Part shown: in pieces, positions 8,728 through 17,448 of the stretch
Layout of the letters: every line of letters begins with the position of its first letter
How positions within the stretch are numbered: position 1 is the first letter of the stretch
NCBI GenBank assembly: GCA_035455245.1
Contig: DATIFN010000002.1
Span: forward strand, 1 to 51,541
DNA length: 51,541 bases
Source: UBA8516 sp035455245
GTDB lineage: Archaea > Thermoproteota > Nitrososphaeria > Nitrososphaerales > Nitrosopumilaceae
Direction of reading: 5' to 3'
Notes under the pieces: generated by a model
What the model was told of the DNA's origin: nothing
Seen by the model: the letters and a program-made list of their open reading frames with translations, nothing else
Database searches by the model: none
Position numbers and translations under genes: made by a program

Positions 8728-9336
8728 CTAGTTTCTTATTAATGACATCATTGAGCTATTTTTTATAGAGTTTGTTTTCAGCTTTACTTTTACCGTGACA
8801 TGGTTTTTCTCAATGTCTATTTTTATATTTTCAAATATTGAAATGTATTTGTTTATTTTTTTTCCATCAACCGTGAGGCTATAACCTTCGACTGTCAATA
8901 ATCCATCAGATATCATTCTGTTTATCTTCCTATAACCAGAAGTCTGAGGTAAATTGCACATTTCTAAAACTTCAGAAACTATGTGCGGTTCATTAAGCGC
9001 ACCTATTATTTTCTTTTTGTCCTCGTCCCCAAATGCTTCAAGAACAATTTTTGCAATGTTTGAATCCCGTATGGTCATCCATTCTTCATCGGTGTTCTTT
9101 GCTTTTGATAGTGTACAAATTCTTTCAAAGATCTTTCGTTCAATACCTTCTGCCCCTTCTCCAAAAAACTCTCTTAAAATATCGTCTATCTTTTTAAAAT
9201 CTTCAAAAGCCTGACTTAGTGTGACACCATATTTTTCAACCAGTCTGGTATCTAGTTTTTTTATGGTTGGCTCGCTTAGATTTTCTTGCATAATGCCATG
9301 CAGTGATTTCACTATCAGGTTATCAACCCCTGCCAT
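8728..9336 (-). CDS. Winged-helix regulator with NitrOD5-like N-terminal region
   Basis: 202 residues from the ATG at 9336 (a GTG at 9369 would add 11). The N-terminal half is helical (VKSLHGIMQENLSEPTIKKL, then FFGEGAEGIERKIFERI) and resembles the NitrOD5 type of thaumarchaeal domain. The second half contains a likely winged helix: KKIIGALNEPHIVSEVLEMC, PQTSGYRKINRMISDGLLTV as recognition helix, then YSLTVDGKKINKY as the wing. The C-terminal strand segment may dimerise. It is probably a DNA-binding regulator; target and signal are unknown. It lies alone, convergent with the subtilase gene. Confidence 0.7.
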   Translation of the reverse strand: MAGVDNLIVKSLHGIMQENLSEPTIKKLDTRLVEKYGVTLSQAFEDFKKIDDILREFFGEGAEGIERKIFERICTLSKAKNTDEEWMTIRDSNIAKIVLEAFGDEDKKKIIGALNEPHIVSEVLEMCNLPQTSGYRKINRMISDGLLTVEGYSLTVDGKKINKYISIFENIKIDIEKNHVTVKVKLKTNSIKNSSMMSLIRN

Positions 9337-9570
9337 ACCGGTTGTCTTCTCACAGTGAAGGATATACACAATAGTATGTCACAATCAAAACTATCCAGAT
9401 CGCATCCTGATCGCCTTTACTACAAAAAGGAACTGATCCTGTTCTAGAGAGGAACTGTTTCTGATATTCTCAAGACAGATAATTTATCAACAATTCCAAA
9501 AATGATTACCGCACAATCTTATAGACGTGAAAACTGAAAGGAAAAATAATGCCGATCTATTTTTTCTTTC

Positions 9571-10317
9571 TTAAACTCGAATTATTCCCTTTTCCACAAG
9601 ATACTGGATCCCTTTAACAAAGTCGTCATCGGTTATTTGTCCTTCTGACCACCACTTGGCGTTGTTTTTAATCCAGTCAGGAACCTTTGTCTCTGAAACA
9701 TCAGAGGACTTTGGCGGGAGATTGGGAATTTTCATTATTCCATTTTGTATCATGTATTCGATCCCCTTTGTAAAGTCAGTTTGATCAATGGAGCCATCAG
9801 CAAACCACTTGGCATTGTTTTTAATCCAACCAGGAATTACTGCAACATCTTGTTTTGCACCTGCTGATGAAGATTGGATAACAAGGGTTTCAATAATGTC
9901 GTTATTGGTTGAATTTGTTCTAAATTCAATCAAAGATACATCTGATAGAAGAATTTTTGCATCACAGTTGTTCTCCATGCAGGCAGCCAATATTCCTCGC
10001 TTGATGTGTTTTCCTGATGCTATCGCATCAAAAAGTTCTGGTGAAGACACATCTACGGGTTTCGTTAAAGTCCATTTTGGATTGTCAGCCTGGTTTGCTG
10101 AATTGGCTAGATTCGCACCTGCCATTCTAAAGTTAAAATCTGATTCCCTGTACTGGACAGTATACAGTTTAATCCATCCACCCTCGCCTGCTAAAGTTGC
10201 ACTGCCGGGTATTCCATCCAATTGTAAATAATAATCTGCCTGTGCAGAATATGCATTTGATACAAATGTTGCCCCAAAGACAATAAACAAAATTGAAAAC
10301 AAAATTATTTTTTTCAT
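9571..10317 (-). CDS. Exported Hcp-like protein with two C-terminal WIKNNAKWW repeats
   Basis: 248 residues from an ATG. Signal peptide about 1-25 (MKKIILFSILFIVFGATF, then NAYSA). Residues about 27-150 follow the Hcp (type VI secretion tube) pattern: DYYLQLDGIPGSA, a TLTKPVDVSSPELFDAIASG stretch matching the Hcp 'K.D.sSP.L..A...G' core, then strands to the end of the domain. Two C-terminal repeats follow (IPGWIKNNAKWFADG and VPDWIKNNAKWWSEG, each ending in a GIEY/GIQYL segment), a motif common in thaumarchaeal exported proteins. It is divergent from a second exported Hcp-like gene across 85 bp. The function is probably surface assembly rather than classical type VI secretion. Confidence 0.8.
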   Translation of the reverse strand: MKKIILFSILFIVFGATFVSNAYSAQADYYLQLDGIPGSATLAGEGGWIKLYTVQYRESDFNFRMAGANLANSANQADNPKWTLTKPVDVSSPELFDAIASGKHIKRGILAACMENNCDAKILLSDVSLIEFRTNSTNNDIIETLVIQSSSAGAKQDVAVIPGWIKNNAKWFADGSIDQTDFTKGIEYMIQNGIMKIPNLPPKSSDVSETKVPDWIKNNAKWWSEGQITDDDFVKGIQYLVEKGIIRV

Positions 10318-10402
10318 TTTATGATATACTGATTACCATTTATTAAACAATAAGATAAATTTTAGGAAAGAGCTTATTAATCTCAGCAAATAATTATTTT
10401 TA

Positions 10403-10948
10403 ATGTCAAAAGTCTGGCTTTTGCCTGTATTGCTTGCAGTTATAGTTTCCTCAAGTTTTGGAACAGCCTTTGCTGCTTCTGATTATTTCCTGAAAATTGA
10501 CGGGATTGAAGGAGAATCAAGTGATGACAAACACAAAGGTCAAATTGAGATCGAATCGTGGTCATGGGGTGTATCAAATTCTGGCTCTATGGCCAGTGGA
10601 GGCGGAGCCGGCGCTGGCAAGGTGCAATTCCAAGATTTCCACTTTACAAAAACCGTTGACAAGTCATCACCAAAATTAATGCAAGCTGTTGCAACAGGTG
10701 AACACCTAAGAGCTGTAGATCTTACTGTCCGTAAAGCGGGCGGCACACAAATGGACTATTATATTGTTCATCTTGAAGATGTTATGGTATCATCATATTC
10801 CACCTCTGGAGGCTCTACTGAAGCGCCCACAGAAAGTGTTTCATTTAATTTTCAAAAAATAGAGATGCAATATCTTCCTATAAATCCTGATGGGACAGCT
10901 GCACAGGCAGTAAAGGCAAGCTGGAACCTTAAGGAAAATACAAAATAA
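10403..10948 (+). CDS. Exported Hcp family protein (type VI secretion tube-like)
   Basis: 181 residues from an ATG. A clear signal peptide (about 1-24, ending TAFA) precedes a full Hcp domain: DYFLKIDGIEGESSDDKHKG, IEIESWSWGVSN, the Gly/Ala-rich loop GGGAGAGKVQFQDFHF, TKTVDKSSPKLMQAVATGEH, and the C-terminal SVSFNFQKIEMQY strand, all hallmarks of Hcp1. Bacterial Hcp rings are normally cytoplasmic and exported by the type VI apparatus; no other T6SS component (VipA/B, VgrG, ClpV, baseplate) is in this window. A Sec-exported Hcp-fold ring or tube on an archaeal surface is the simplest reading. It is divergently paired with 9571-10317, suggesting shared regulation. Confidence 0.88.
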   Translation: MSKVWLLPVLLAVIVSSSFGTAFAASDYFLKIDGIEGESSDDKHKGQIEIESWSWGVSNSGSMASGGGAGAGKVQFQDFHFTKTVDKSSPKLMQAVATGEHLRAVDLTVRKAGGTQMDYYIVHLEDVMVSSYSTSGGSTEAPTESVSFNFQKIEMQYLPINPDGTAAQAVKASWNLKENTK

Positions 10949-11067
10949 AAAATCTGTAACCTTCCGAATTTTTTAATCATCTATTTCAAAAATATAGTAA
11001 AAGATAATGATGGCATCTAGTCTAATCGAGATCATTTGGGCCTAGACCTGTAATGCCTAAGAATTGG

Positions 11068-11586
11068 TTAATGATTCATGTGCTGACTTGATTGAAAGTC
11101 CATGAATTTCTTTATAGCATGAAGCAATTCAGTATCATTTGTATCAAGAATTAGAACTGAACCATCAACAATGTCTTTTATTGAATATTGGATCAAATCT
11201 CTCTTGGCAGTCATAATATCGGTTCCGGGAACTACTTGATCATGAATATAGAAGGGTTTTTCAAAATTGCCTTGAGAAAACTCAAACTGTATATCTTTGA
11301 CATGAGATCTTATCTCCTTAACTGTCTCTGTATCACTCATGTTCATCGACATTATCATGATTTCACCGCCTGTGGGAGTTGCCTTGAACATATGATGAAT
11401 TTTCGATTGATTAAATCCCATTGCTATATTACCACGTTCCAACATCGCAGTTTGGTTGAACCCCGATGTTACGTTAGTGGCAGGCTCTTCTACTGGAGTA
11501 ATTCTAGACCATGTTTGTATAAAAAATAATGTTAAGAAAATTGACAAAAATGCCACACCGGCAGTGATTGGAATTTTTCTATCCAT
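11068..11586 (-). CDS. Membrane-anchored protein of an uncharacterised family
   Basis: 172 residues from an ATG. An N-terminal anchor or signal (ITAGVAFLSIFLTLFFIQTW) is followed by an exported domain with MGFNQSKIHHMFKATPTGG, IRSHVKDIQFEFSQGNFEKP, HDQVVPGTDIMTAKRDLIQY and a terminal HAIKKFMDFQSSQHMNH. These segments resemble a widespread bacterial exported family (the 'GGxI ... H ... F..GdF..P ... P ... M ... AIhxFLxFQ ... H' pattern) with no known function that I can state. Several His and Met residues (HH, HDQ, SQHMNH) could bind metal, which is speculation. Confidence 0.72.
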   Translation of the reverse strand: MDRKIPITAGVAFLSIFLTLFFIQTWSRITPVEEPATNVTSGFNQTAMLERGNIAMGFNQSKIHHMFKATPTGGEIMIMSMNMSDTETVKEIRSHVKDIQFEFSQGNFEKPFYIHDQVVPGTDIMTAKRDLIQYSIKDIVDGSVLILDTNDTELLHAIKKFMDFQSSQHMNH

Positions 11587-11773
11587 GGTTTTTCTGAATA
11601 CTTTCCAGTACTATACGGACAATATCATCATTACTAAAGCATCCAGTTACTAGGAAGAGATGATTGCCATTGATTATCAACAATGATATTTTACTTGATA
11701 TTATAATATCAAAAACCAATAATTGGATACATGATTCAAAATAACTTTCATAGGATGACTAGTGGAGGATAAT

Positions 11774-12169
11774 ATGCAACCAGAAGGCTTTAGCTATTCA
11801 GTCAAAACACAAAAAACGATAAACCAAGCAGTTGAAGACATCACAGCTAGTCTCAGGGAAATAGGCTTTGGTGTTTTAGGGACTCTAAATTTTAAGGAAA
11901 TATTGCAAAAAAAGGGATTGGACTATAAGGATGAGTATAGGTTATTAGAAGTGTGTAATCCTGCTGCAGCAAAAAAAGTTTTGGAATCAAATCCTGAGAT
12001 TGGCTTGCTGTTACCGTGTACTATTGCAGTATACCAGAAAAAAAATGAAAACTTCATTAGCTTAGCCAGGCCCACAGCACTGCTGGCAAATATCAAAGAC
12101 GGTACATTGGACAAATTTGCTGAGGATATGGAACATAACCTTGTTCAAGCCATAAACAAGGTAAAATGA
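11774..12169 (+). CDS. DUF302 family protein
   Basis: 131 residues. The start is set at the ATG at 11774, six bases after a strong GGAGG at 11764-11768; a GTG at 11762 overlaps that ribosome site and is unlikely. The DUF302 pattern is clear: YSVKTQKTINQAVEDITASL, FGVLGTLNFKEILQKKG, YRLLEVCNPAAAKKVLESNP, IGLLLPCTIAVYQK and a terminal AVxxxx helix. DUF302 proteins are small alpha/beta proteins of unknown biochemical role, often near redox or envelope genes. No signal peptide, so cytoplasmic. The gene stands alone. Confidence 0.88.
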   Translation: MQPEGFSYSVKTQKTINQAVEDITASLREIGFGVLGTLNFKEILQKKGLDYKDEYRLLEVCNPAAAKKVLESNPEIGLLLPCTIAVYQKKNENFISLARPTALLANIKDGTLDKFAEDMEHNLVQAINKVK

Positions 12170-12265
12170 TGGGCCAAAATGTTGCATATCTCGCTGGAAA
12201 ATTAAATCTCTCTAGAATTAACTTCATCTTATTTCAAAGTACTACGGTTTGTAAATTTGCAAAGA

Positions 12266-13084
12266 TTATTTCTGCCAGTTCTGGTTAAACTCGTCCCATA
12301 CACCATCTATTATGGCAGAGCCTGCACCAAGGTCTGAGATCATCACCATCATGGAATGTGAGGTTGTCTTCTCTTCGACCCTCTGGCCTGTTCTATCTCC
12401 ATAGCCGCTATGAGTTGAATCAAAGTCTGCTTGAACTTGATAGAGGGGCATGTTTCCACTAATCACGCTGACTAGATTGATCTCAAGACTCTCTGGTATT
12501 CCATCGAAAGAAAACGTAGGATGACTTGTTACAAACTCGCGCGCCTTTGTCATTGCTTCTGACATTTGACTGTCTTCATTATGGGTAACGATGATTGATT
12601 GACCGGTTTCTTCAGGAAGGGAGAGGAACCTCTGAGTATTGATAACTGGTTTGGCTCCGACAGATTTGGATTCAAAGTTAATGTACTGGACAGAGCCCAC
12701 GCCATCGCCTTTTAGGAACGATATTGTCTGCTTGTTTCCATCAGGGTCCAAAGTCAGTCTTACAAGATCCCCAACATCAGGGTATCCAATGTGTCTTGTT
12801 TGAACAACCACTCCTGACATACAAATTGCCTCATTGACATCAAAGCATGGTACAGAGTCTGAAAGATTCAGTTTAATTATTCCAATATTGTCTGAGGTGA
12901 CAATTATAGTCCCACTATGATTATGGGCAAGGACCCGTATGTAACTTCCAGAAAAGGGCCCGTACTCTTGAGCTATGCCCTTGACATAAACACTTGAAAC
13001 AGCTGGTAGAGCAAATGAATGTGGCACGAAAGTAGCAAGAACTAGAATAGTTCCGAAGATAATCATGCCTGTTTTGATTATCAT
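12266..13084 (-). CDS. Exported protein with a C-terminal domain shared with the 16 kb gene
   Basis: 272 residues. Signal peptide about 1-26 (GTILVLATFVPHSFA). The middle is strand-rich with two Cys (CFDVNEAICMSG). The last 90 residues (ATKAREFVTSHPTFSFDG, SLEINLVSV, YQVQADFDSTHSGYGDRTGQ, TTSHSMMVMISDLG, IIDGVWDEFNQNWQK) match a segment of the protein at 16063-16908 almost position by position. The match defines a common exported domain with a conserved SHP/TSPTFxFDG, HxGxGxRxGQ and DxVWDExNxxW. No named family is recognised. Starts at an ATG near a divergent AT-rich region. Confidence 0.72.
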   Translation of the reverse strand: MIIKTGMIIFGTILVLATFVPHSFALPAVSSVYVKGIAQEYGPFSGSYIRVLAHNHSGTIIVTSDNIGIIKLNLSDSVPCFDVNEAICMSGVVVQTRHIGYPDVGDLVRLTLDPDGNKQTISFLKGDGVGSVQYINFESKSVGAKPVINTQRFLSLPEETGQSIIVTHNEDSQMSEAMTKAREFVTSHPTFSFDGIPESLEINLVSVISGNMPLYQVQADFDSTHSGYGDRTGQRVEEKTTSHSMMVMISDLGAGSAIIDGVWDEFNQNWQK

Positions 13085-13368
13085 GAAAAAAAGTGGGTGT
13101 GATTACATAAAAGTCACGCGTTGAAATTCTATGCAACATTTTAATAATATGAGAACGACAAAAATTAGAATTTATTTATTAAATTGTAGATTCGATCAAT
13201 GGTTTATTGACGAATTCTAAATAATAATTTGTCCCTCATTCTGGATTTAATATTTGACTGAAATTAATTTCTCTAATTTTATTATTTCAAGTTATACAGG
13301 GTCCATTCTTTTCAAATCAATCATCCTAAATCAATCCATGACTCTGCGATCTTTTCTTATCATTGGTA

Positions 13369-14094
13369 TTATCTGATGTATTCATCATGGCGGCGCACCC
13401 AGAACTGACCATTGCCACCCTCATCTCTGCCCTTTGGAACCAAGTCAAGATAGTGGTATGCTGTATTCATCATATCGATTCCTCGCGCATAAGCTGAATA
13501 TGTATGAAACACGTTACCTTTTTTGTCCTTGTAAAAAACGCTTACACCCTCACGCTCTGAGTTGTCAGGATCTTGTATTGTAAAGTTGTAAAAAGCTTTT
13601 TTCTTTTCAATCTCTTCTTCTGTAAAAGACATCTGATAGTCAAAATTGAAATCTGTATCAGATGAGGAAACCCATTTGAAATTCCAACACATTCTCTTTT
13701 CATAGGCAGCCAACTTGTTGTAGGGTGCCCTGGATACTGCTATCATTGTGACATCGCGCTGGTTTAGGTGAACAATTATTCCATTGAAATTGTCAGCCCA
13801 AAAGGAGCAGTGCGGACATCCTGTCTTCCAGTTTGGCCCAAACATAAAATGATATATAACAAGCTGACTTCTCCCGTCAAAAAGTTCTGCTAAGGTTTGT
13901 TTTCCATCAGGTCCATCAAAAACATATTCTTTGTTTACTTTTTCCCATGGTAGATCACGCCTCCGCGCACTAAGTTCATCTCGCAATCTGGTGAATTCCT
14001 TTTCCTTGGACATGAGCTTCTTTCTCTCTTTTATCCATTCTTGATTCGAGACTATCTTGTGCTCCTTCAATGATTGGCTATCTTCCTTTTTCAA
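13369..14094 (-). CDS. DUF899 family thioredoxin-like protein
   Basis: 241 residues from a TTG start preceded by an AGAGGT ribosome site seven bases away. It follows the DUF899 family closely: VSNQEWIKERKKLMSKEKEFTR, then DELSARRRDLPW, LAELFDGRSQLVIYHFMFGP, a CPHC redox-type motif in KTGCPHCSFWADNF, and a terminal YHYLDLVPKGRDE then WVRRHDEY. The fold is thioredoxin-like; activity is unknown but peroxiredoxin or disulfide chemistry is possible from the CxxC. No export signal. It is a monocistron. Confidence 0.9.
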   Translation of the reverse strand: MKKEDSQSLKEHKIVSNQEWIKERKKLMSKEKEFTRLRDELSARRRDLPWEKVNKEYVFDGPDGKQTLAELFDGRSQLVIYHFMFGPNWKTGCPHCSFWADNFNGIIVHLNQRDVTMIAVSRAPYNKLAAYEKRMCWNFKWVSSSDTDFNFDYQMSFTEEEIEKKKAFYNFTIQDPDNSEREGVSVFYKDKKGNVFHTYSAYARGIDMMNTAYHYLDLVPKGRDEGGNGQFWVRRHDEYIR

Positions 14095-14164
14095 TTAAGA
14101 AACCTCTTGTTAAATTTTTGTGGACTCCAGTATAATTGTTTAATCTATTCTAAATAATAAAGAC

Positions 14165-14362
14165 TCATGTTCCGGAATTTTTTTCCATTAATTCTTGTAA
14201 GTATTCCATGTCAGAAATAGAAAGAATCTCATCCTTTCGTAGAGTGAGAAGAATAGAATACAAACGCATTGTATAACCTATTCCTTCTTGCATCATAATT
14301 ACAACTGATTTGATCAAATCGTCAGAAGACATGTTTTTTTTTATCAAATCAGACATCTTCAA
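14165..14362 (-). CDS. Small helical protein, unknown
   Basis: 65 residues (MKMSDLIKKNMSSDDLIKSV, then MQEGIGYTMRLYSILLTLRK, ending LQELMEKNSGT). Predicted all-helical and soluble. An AAAGGT element sits a few bases before the ATG on the minus strand. No family recognised. It lies 34 bp from the divergent cobalamin-binding-like gene's earliest possible ATG and may share a promoter region. Confidence 0.5.
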   Translation of the reverse strand: MKMSDLIKKNMSSDDLIKSVVIMMQEGIGYTMRLYSILLTLRKDEILSISDMEYLQELMEKNSGT

Positions 14363-14476
14363 ACCTTTCTAAATTGTCATACGCTAGTCTAAAAATTTAT
14401 GATGAGAAATAATTTTGCTAAACTACTTGTGTTTTTAGAGACATGTTTAAAGGGATTTATCTTAATTACTCAAAGC

Positions 14477-15400
14477 ATGTCTTCACAAAGAATTGCTTCT
14501 TTTCTTCCTAGCGCAACAGAAATACTATATCTTCTTGGTGTAGGTGACAGGATAGCATGTGTAACACACGAATGCGACTATCCAATAGAAGCAAAAAGCA
14601 AACCACAAGTGATAAAACCACCTTTTGATCACACTTTGATGAGCAGCAACGAGATCGATAACCAAATAACAAAAATGATGCAATGTGATGAGGAAATTTA
14701 CATACTTGACGAACAGGTTTTAAAAAAATCCAACCCTGATCTTGTTGTTGCACAGGGACTGTGTGATGTTTGCTCTCCTGCCACAAAAGAAGTGAGCAAA
14801 GCTGTTTCTCTTTTAGATGTTAAACCAGAGGTTGTAATTTTAGATCCTCACAATCTTTTTGACATTTTAAATGGTATATTGGAAGTTGCAAAATACATCA
14901 ATAAAACAGAACAAGCTCAAAACCTGGTATCCTTTTTACAAAAACGGCTAGAATTTGTTAAGGAAAAGTCGGCAGCATCAAGGCCCAAGGTTTTATGCAT
15001 AGAGTGGCTCGATCCTCTGTTTACCGCAGGTCATTGGGTACCACAGATGGTTGAGATTGCGGGAGGATTAAACGGTATCAGTCTGACAGGGGAGCGCTCA
15101 AGGAAAATGAAATTAGAGGAAGCTATCATGTTTGATCCTGACATAATAGTTCTTATGCCATGTGGTTTTGACATTAAAAGAATTCAGACAGAGTATACAA
15201 AACTTGAACGTGATAGCCAGTGGAAATTAATTCCAGCAGTACAAAACAACAGAGTATTTGCTGTAGACGCTAACTCTTATTTCAGCAAACCAGGTCCAAG
15301 GACTATAACAGGGGTTGAAATCCTAGCAAAAATCATCCATCCAGAATTATTTTTGGATCTTAAGGTACCTGATAATTCGTTTATGCAAATTAATTCTTGA
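14477..15400 (+). CDS. Cobalamin-binding/BtuF-like periplasmic-binding-fold protein without signal peptide
   Basis: 307 residues from the ATG at 14477 (MSSQRIASFLPSATEIL); the frame is open to an ATG at 14399, but the added 26 residues do not look like a signal and family members start at the 'RIxSFLPSATEI' strand. Further family features are VTHECDYP, VVAQGLCDVC, VLxLDPHNL, a long central helix, CIEWLDPLFTAGHW, MVEIAGG and FSKPGPR. These are the class III solute-binding fold used for cobalamin and siderophores. Without export signal or nearby BtuCD permease it may act inside the cell as a corrinoid-binding protein. Thaumarchaea make cobalamin, which makes that plausible. Confidence 0.8.
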   Translation: MSSQRIASFLPSATEILYLLGVGDRIACVTHECDYPIEAKSKPQVIKPPFDHTLMSSNEIDNQITKMMQCDEEIYILDEQVLKKSNPDLVVAQGLCDVCSPATKEVSKAVSLLDVKPEVVILDPHNLFDILNGILEVAKYINKTEQAQNLVSFLQKRLEFVKEKSAASRPKVLCIEWLDPLFTAGHWVPQMVEIAGGLNGISLTGERSRKMKLEEAIMFDPDIIVLMPCGFDIKRIQTEYTKLERDSQWKLIPAVQNNRVFAVDANSYFSKPGPRTITGVEILAKIIHPELFLDLKVPDNSFMQINS

Positions 15401-15543
15401 TAAAGTGTCTGTACTGACAGGCTTCACCCAATTTGATGAAGACAAGGAAGGGAAAAAATTTCCATTGACGCCAGTAAATTACATACAACCATGAGTTAAA
15501 CCAATACCAAAGACTTACAGGTAGCGAGTTTAGAAATGATGAA

Positions 15544-15726
15544 ATGGAACGTAAGATCCAATCCCCTGACAAAAAAACTATCGAGCATATGGCCAGCCTA
15601 AGTTGGAATGATCTTATGCTTTTCATGCATAAAAAATACGGAAAAAAAGTCACCCAGGAATTTATTAAAAATTACACATACAGATTACAAAAACTAAAGT
15701 GGCGTAAAAATCAAAAATGGAAATAA
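15544..15726 (+). CDS. Small basic protein, unknown
   Basis: 60 residues, strongly basic at the C-terminus (YRLQKLKWRKNQKWK) with a short helical core (SWNDLMLFMHKKYGKKVTQE). ATG start. No motif is diagnostic. The high Lys content and lack of a signal would fit a nucleic-acid-binding or ribosome-associated protein, but this is a guess. It lies between the cobalamin-binding-like gene and an AT-rich gap. Confidence 0.45.
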   Translation: MERKIQSPDKKTIEHMASLSWNDLMLFMHKKYGKKVTQEFIKNYTYRLQKLKWRKNQKWK

Positions 15727-16001
15727 ATTAGAAATCTGGTTTGTAACAGAGTTTTAGATTACTCACGATGCATTTCAAGAATACAATAAAACTTGAGAAA
15801 ACCAATTCAAAGATCATGAATGAATTAATTTCCCATCTCAAAGAATTATTTTGAGAAAAATGGAATCCAAAATATTTGATAAAATCCAAGTGTAATTCTT
15901 TGCTGTAATGATTTTAAATAAAGAAAATTTCATTAAAAACACAATATTAAATAAATTCTTTAAAACACAATCAAAAAACATTAATTTTTGATAAAATATT
16001 A
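15727..16001. other. AT-rich intergenic stretch
   Basis: About 275 bases without a supportable gene, mostly A and T, leading into the promoter-like element at 16002. No RNA structure or repeat is seen. Confidence 0.5.
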
Positions 16002-16032
16002 AGTTAAATTGCAATTTAATCAAAGGTTATAA
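16002..16032 (+). promoter_or_regulatory. Shared 31-bp promoter-like element, copy A
   Basis: Pattern AGTTAAA, six variable bases, TTTAATCAAA, two bases, then YTATAA. Copies of the same length and spacing occur at 24847-24877 and 28721-28751, each 23-30 bases before an exported-protein start codon. TTTAAT may be the TATA box, with the conserved flanks as BRE or activator site. Confidence 0.55.
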
Positions 16033-16062
16033 TTGTCACCGGCCATATTAAGTTGATAAAAA

Positions 16063-16908
16063 ATGTCGCAACAATCACAACACAAAAAATTTGCCATTAC
16101 GGCAGCAATAGTTGCTGCTGTCGCGGTTAGTCTTGCAGTGTTATATTTTGCACCACTGCGAACAGAGCTCACAATGTTGCCAACCACTCCAGAAGAACAA
16201 GAAAAAAACGATGCGTTAGGTGTGGCACAGAGATTCATTCCAACCAGTCCCACATTTGCATTTGACGGAGACATCAACACACTAGATGTAGAATCTGTAA
16301 CTAAAATGGAGTCTTCGCCAGCTCAATACAATATCAAAGCATCATACAACTCGGCACATGGTGGATTTGGAAACAGAGAAGGACAAATTCTAACTCAGGT
16401 AATAACCTCACACAAGGTGGACATTATTGTATCTGAGGGAAATGTAATCTCTGCAATAACTGACGAAGTCTGGGATGAGTTGAATAATCAATATGTGCTA
16501 AAAAAACCGCAACCAAAACTCGTGTCTGACGATGAACAAGTAGTGCCTTTTGATGGGGTAGTAACTGCCTATTCCTCACTAGTTGACGCCATAAAATCTC
16601 GCGGTGTATTGGTAGAAAAAAAAGATGAAATTGCAGCTGAAAGCTCGACATTTTCCGTACCAACTAGGATTATCTTCGTTGGTGGAGCAGACGTGCAAGT
16701 GTTTGAATTTCAGAGTGAATCTGATGCAAAAACAGCTAGTCTTACAGTTTCAGAAGATGGAACAGAGATTGGTACAAGCATGATACGATGGATTGACACA
16801 CCTCACTTTTACACAAATGGCAAACTCATTGTCCTATATGTTGGACAAAATCCCGAAATAATGAATTTGCTTGAGTCATTTTTAGGCACACAATTTGCTG
16901 GAATGTGA
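16063..16908 (+). CDS. Membrane-anchored exported protein sharing a domain with the 12 kb gene
   Basis: 281 residues from an ATG. An N-terminal hydrophobic segment (ITAAIVAAVAVSLAVLYFAP) anchors or exports it. Residues about 50-145 (AQRFIPTSPTFAFDG, VESVTKMESSPAQYNIKAS, YNSAHGGFGNREGQ, ITSHKVDIIVSEG, AITDEVWDELNNQY) are homologous to the C-terminus of the 12266-13084 protein. The rest (about 150-281) is an alpha/beta segment containing YSSLVDAIKSRGVLVE and IRWIDTPHFYTNGKLIVLYVG, resembling a lipoprotein-like 'DALxxAG..v' substrate-sensing pattern. Function unknown. Promoter element copy A lies directly upstream. Confidence 0.75.
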   Translation: MSQQSQHKKFAITAAIVAAVAVSLAVLYFAPLRTELTMLPTTPEEQEKNDALGVAQRFIPTSPTFAFDGDINTLDVESVTKMESSPAQYNIKASYNSAHGGFGNREGQILTQVITSHKVDIIVSEGNVISAITDEVWDELNNQYVLKKPQPKLVSDDEQVVPFDGVVTAYSSLVDAIKSRGVLVEKKDEIAAESSTFSVPTRIIFVGGADVQVFEFQSESDAKTASLTVSEDGTEIGTSMIRWIDTPHFYTNGKLIVLYVGQNPEIMNLLESFLGTQFAGM

Positions 16909-16982
16909 TCTAAGCATTTTCTTAATTTTTTTGACTGGATCGCAGCTAGTCAAGGGTATGACAAAATTACCTCCTCTATTAA

Positions 16983-17339
16983 ATTAAAAATGCGAATGAA
17001 AATGGATTGGCAAAACCAATCTATGAAAAGTACAGAAAGCGTCTTTTCAGGCACGAAATACCTCATGAAGACCTTGTATTTACAAACCGAATCACAAGAG
17101 GAACTGGGGAACACAAAAGCAACACTATGCAATCTGATGCGGTAAACCAGCTCAAGTGGGCAGGCCGCTCCATAGTACTAGGCTAGAAGATCAGATATGT
17201 GATAAATGATTATTCAAGGAAGATATCAAAGCGAGTTATTCCAATAGAGCTGGTATCATCAGAAAAATACGATGTGAAAAGATATTCAGAATTATTAGAT
17301 GAATGTTGCAAGTCTATACTGGAACCGTTTGAAAATTAG
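16983..17339 (+). pseudogene. Remnant of a family-B DNA polymerase C-terminus (PolB)
   Basis: One reading frame from 16983 to the TAG at 17337-17339 encodes the palm/thumb tail of an archaeal PolB, interrupted by a TAG at 17184-17186. Before that stop: YEKYRKRLFRHEIPHEDLVF, TNRITRGTGEHKSNTM, then VNQLKWAGRSIVLG; after it: KIRYVINDYSRKISKRVIP, then EKYDVKRYSELLDECCKSIL and EPFEN. Family-B polymerases have exactly this order (LV..k.l......, aak.l...G..i..GqkIrYvI, EkYDv..Y...L......iL.PF). Only about 115 codons remain, the catalytic domains are absent, and an in-frame stop lies 5' at 16980, so this is a decayed fragment and not a working gene. Confidence 0.85.
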
Positions 17340-17448
17340 AAATCGTCAAAAATTTAATCTACAAAACCAAGTTAGTCCAAACCCATCAATTTTACGAACA
17401 AACGAATCCAAAATAGGTTGTTCCATTATGGTCTAATTTACAATCAAA

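Noticed and set aside
9376..9447. A 23-codon frame starting MSQSKLSRSHPDRLYYKKE
   Set aside because: Too short and without supporting signals to separate from chance.
16950..17132. Minus-strand 60-codon frame over the PolB remnant
   Set aside because: The sense strand shows unmistakable PolB homology across the same bases, so the antisense frame is a by-product.
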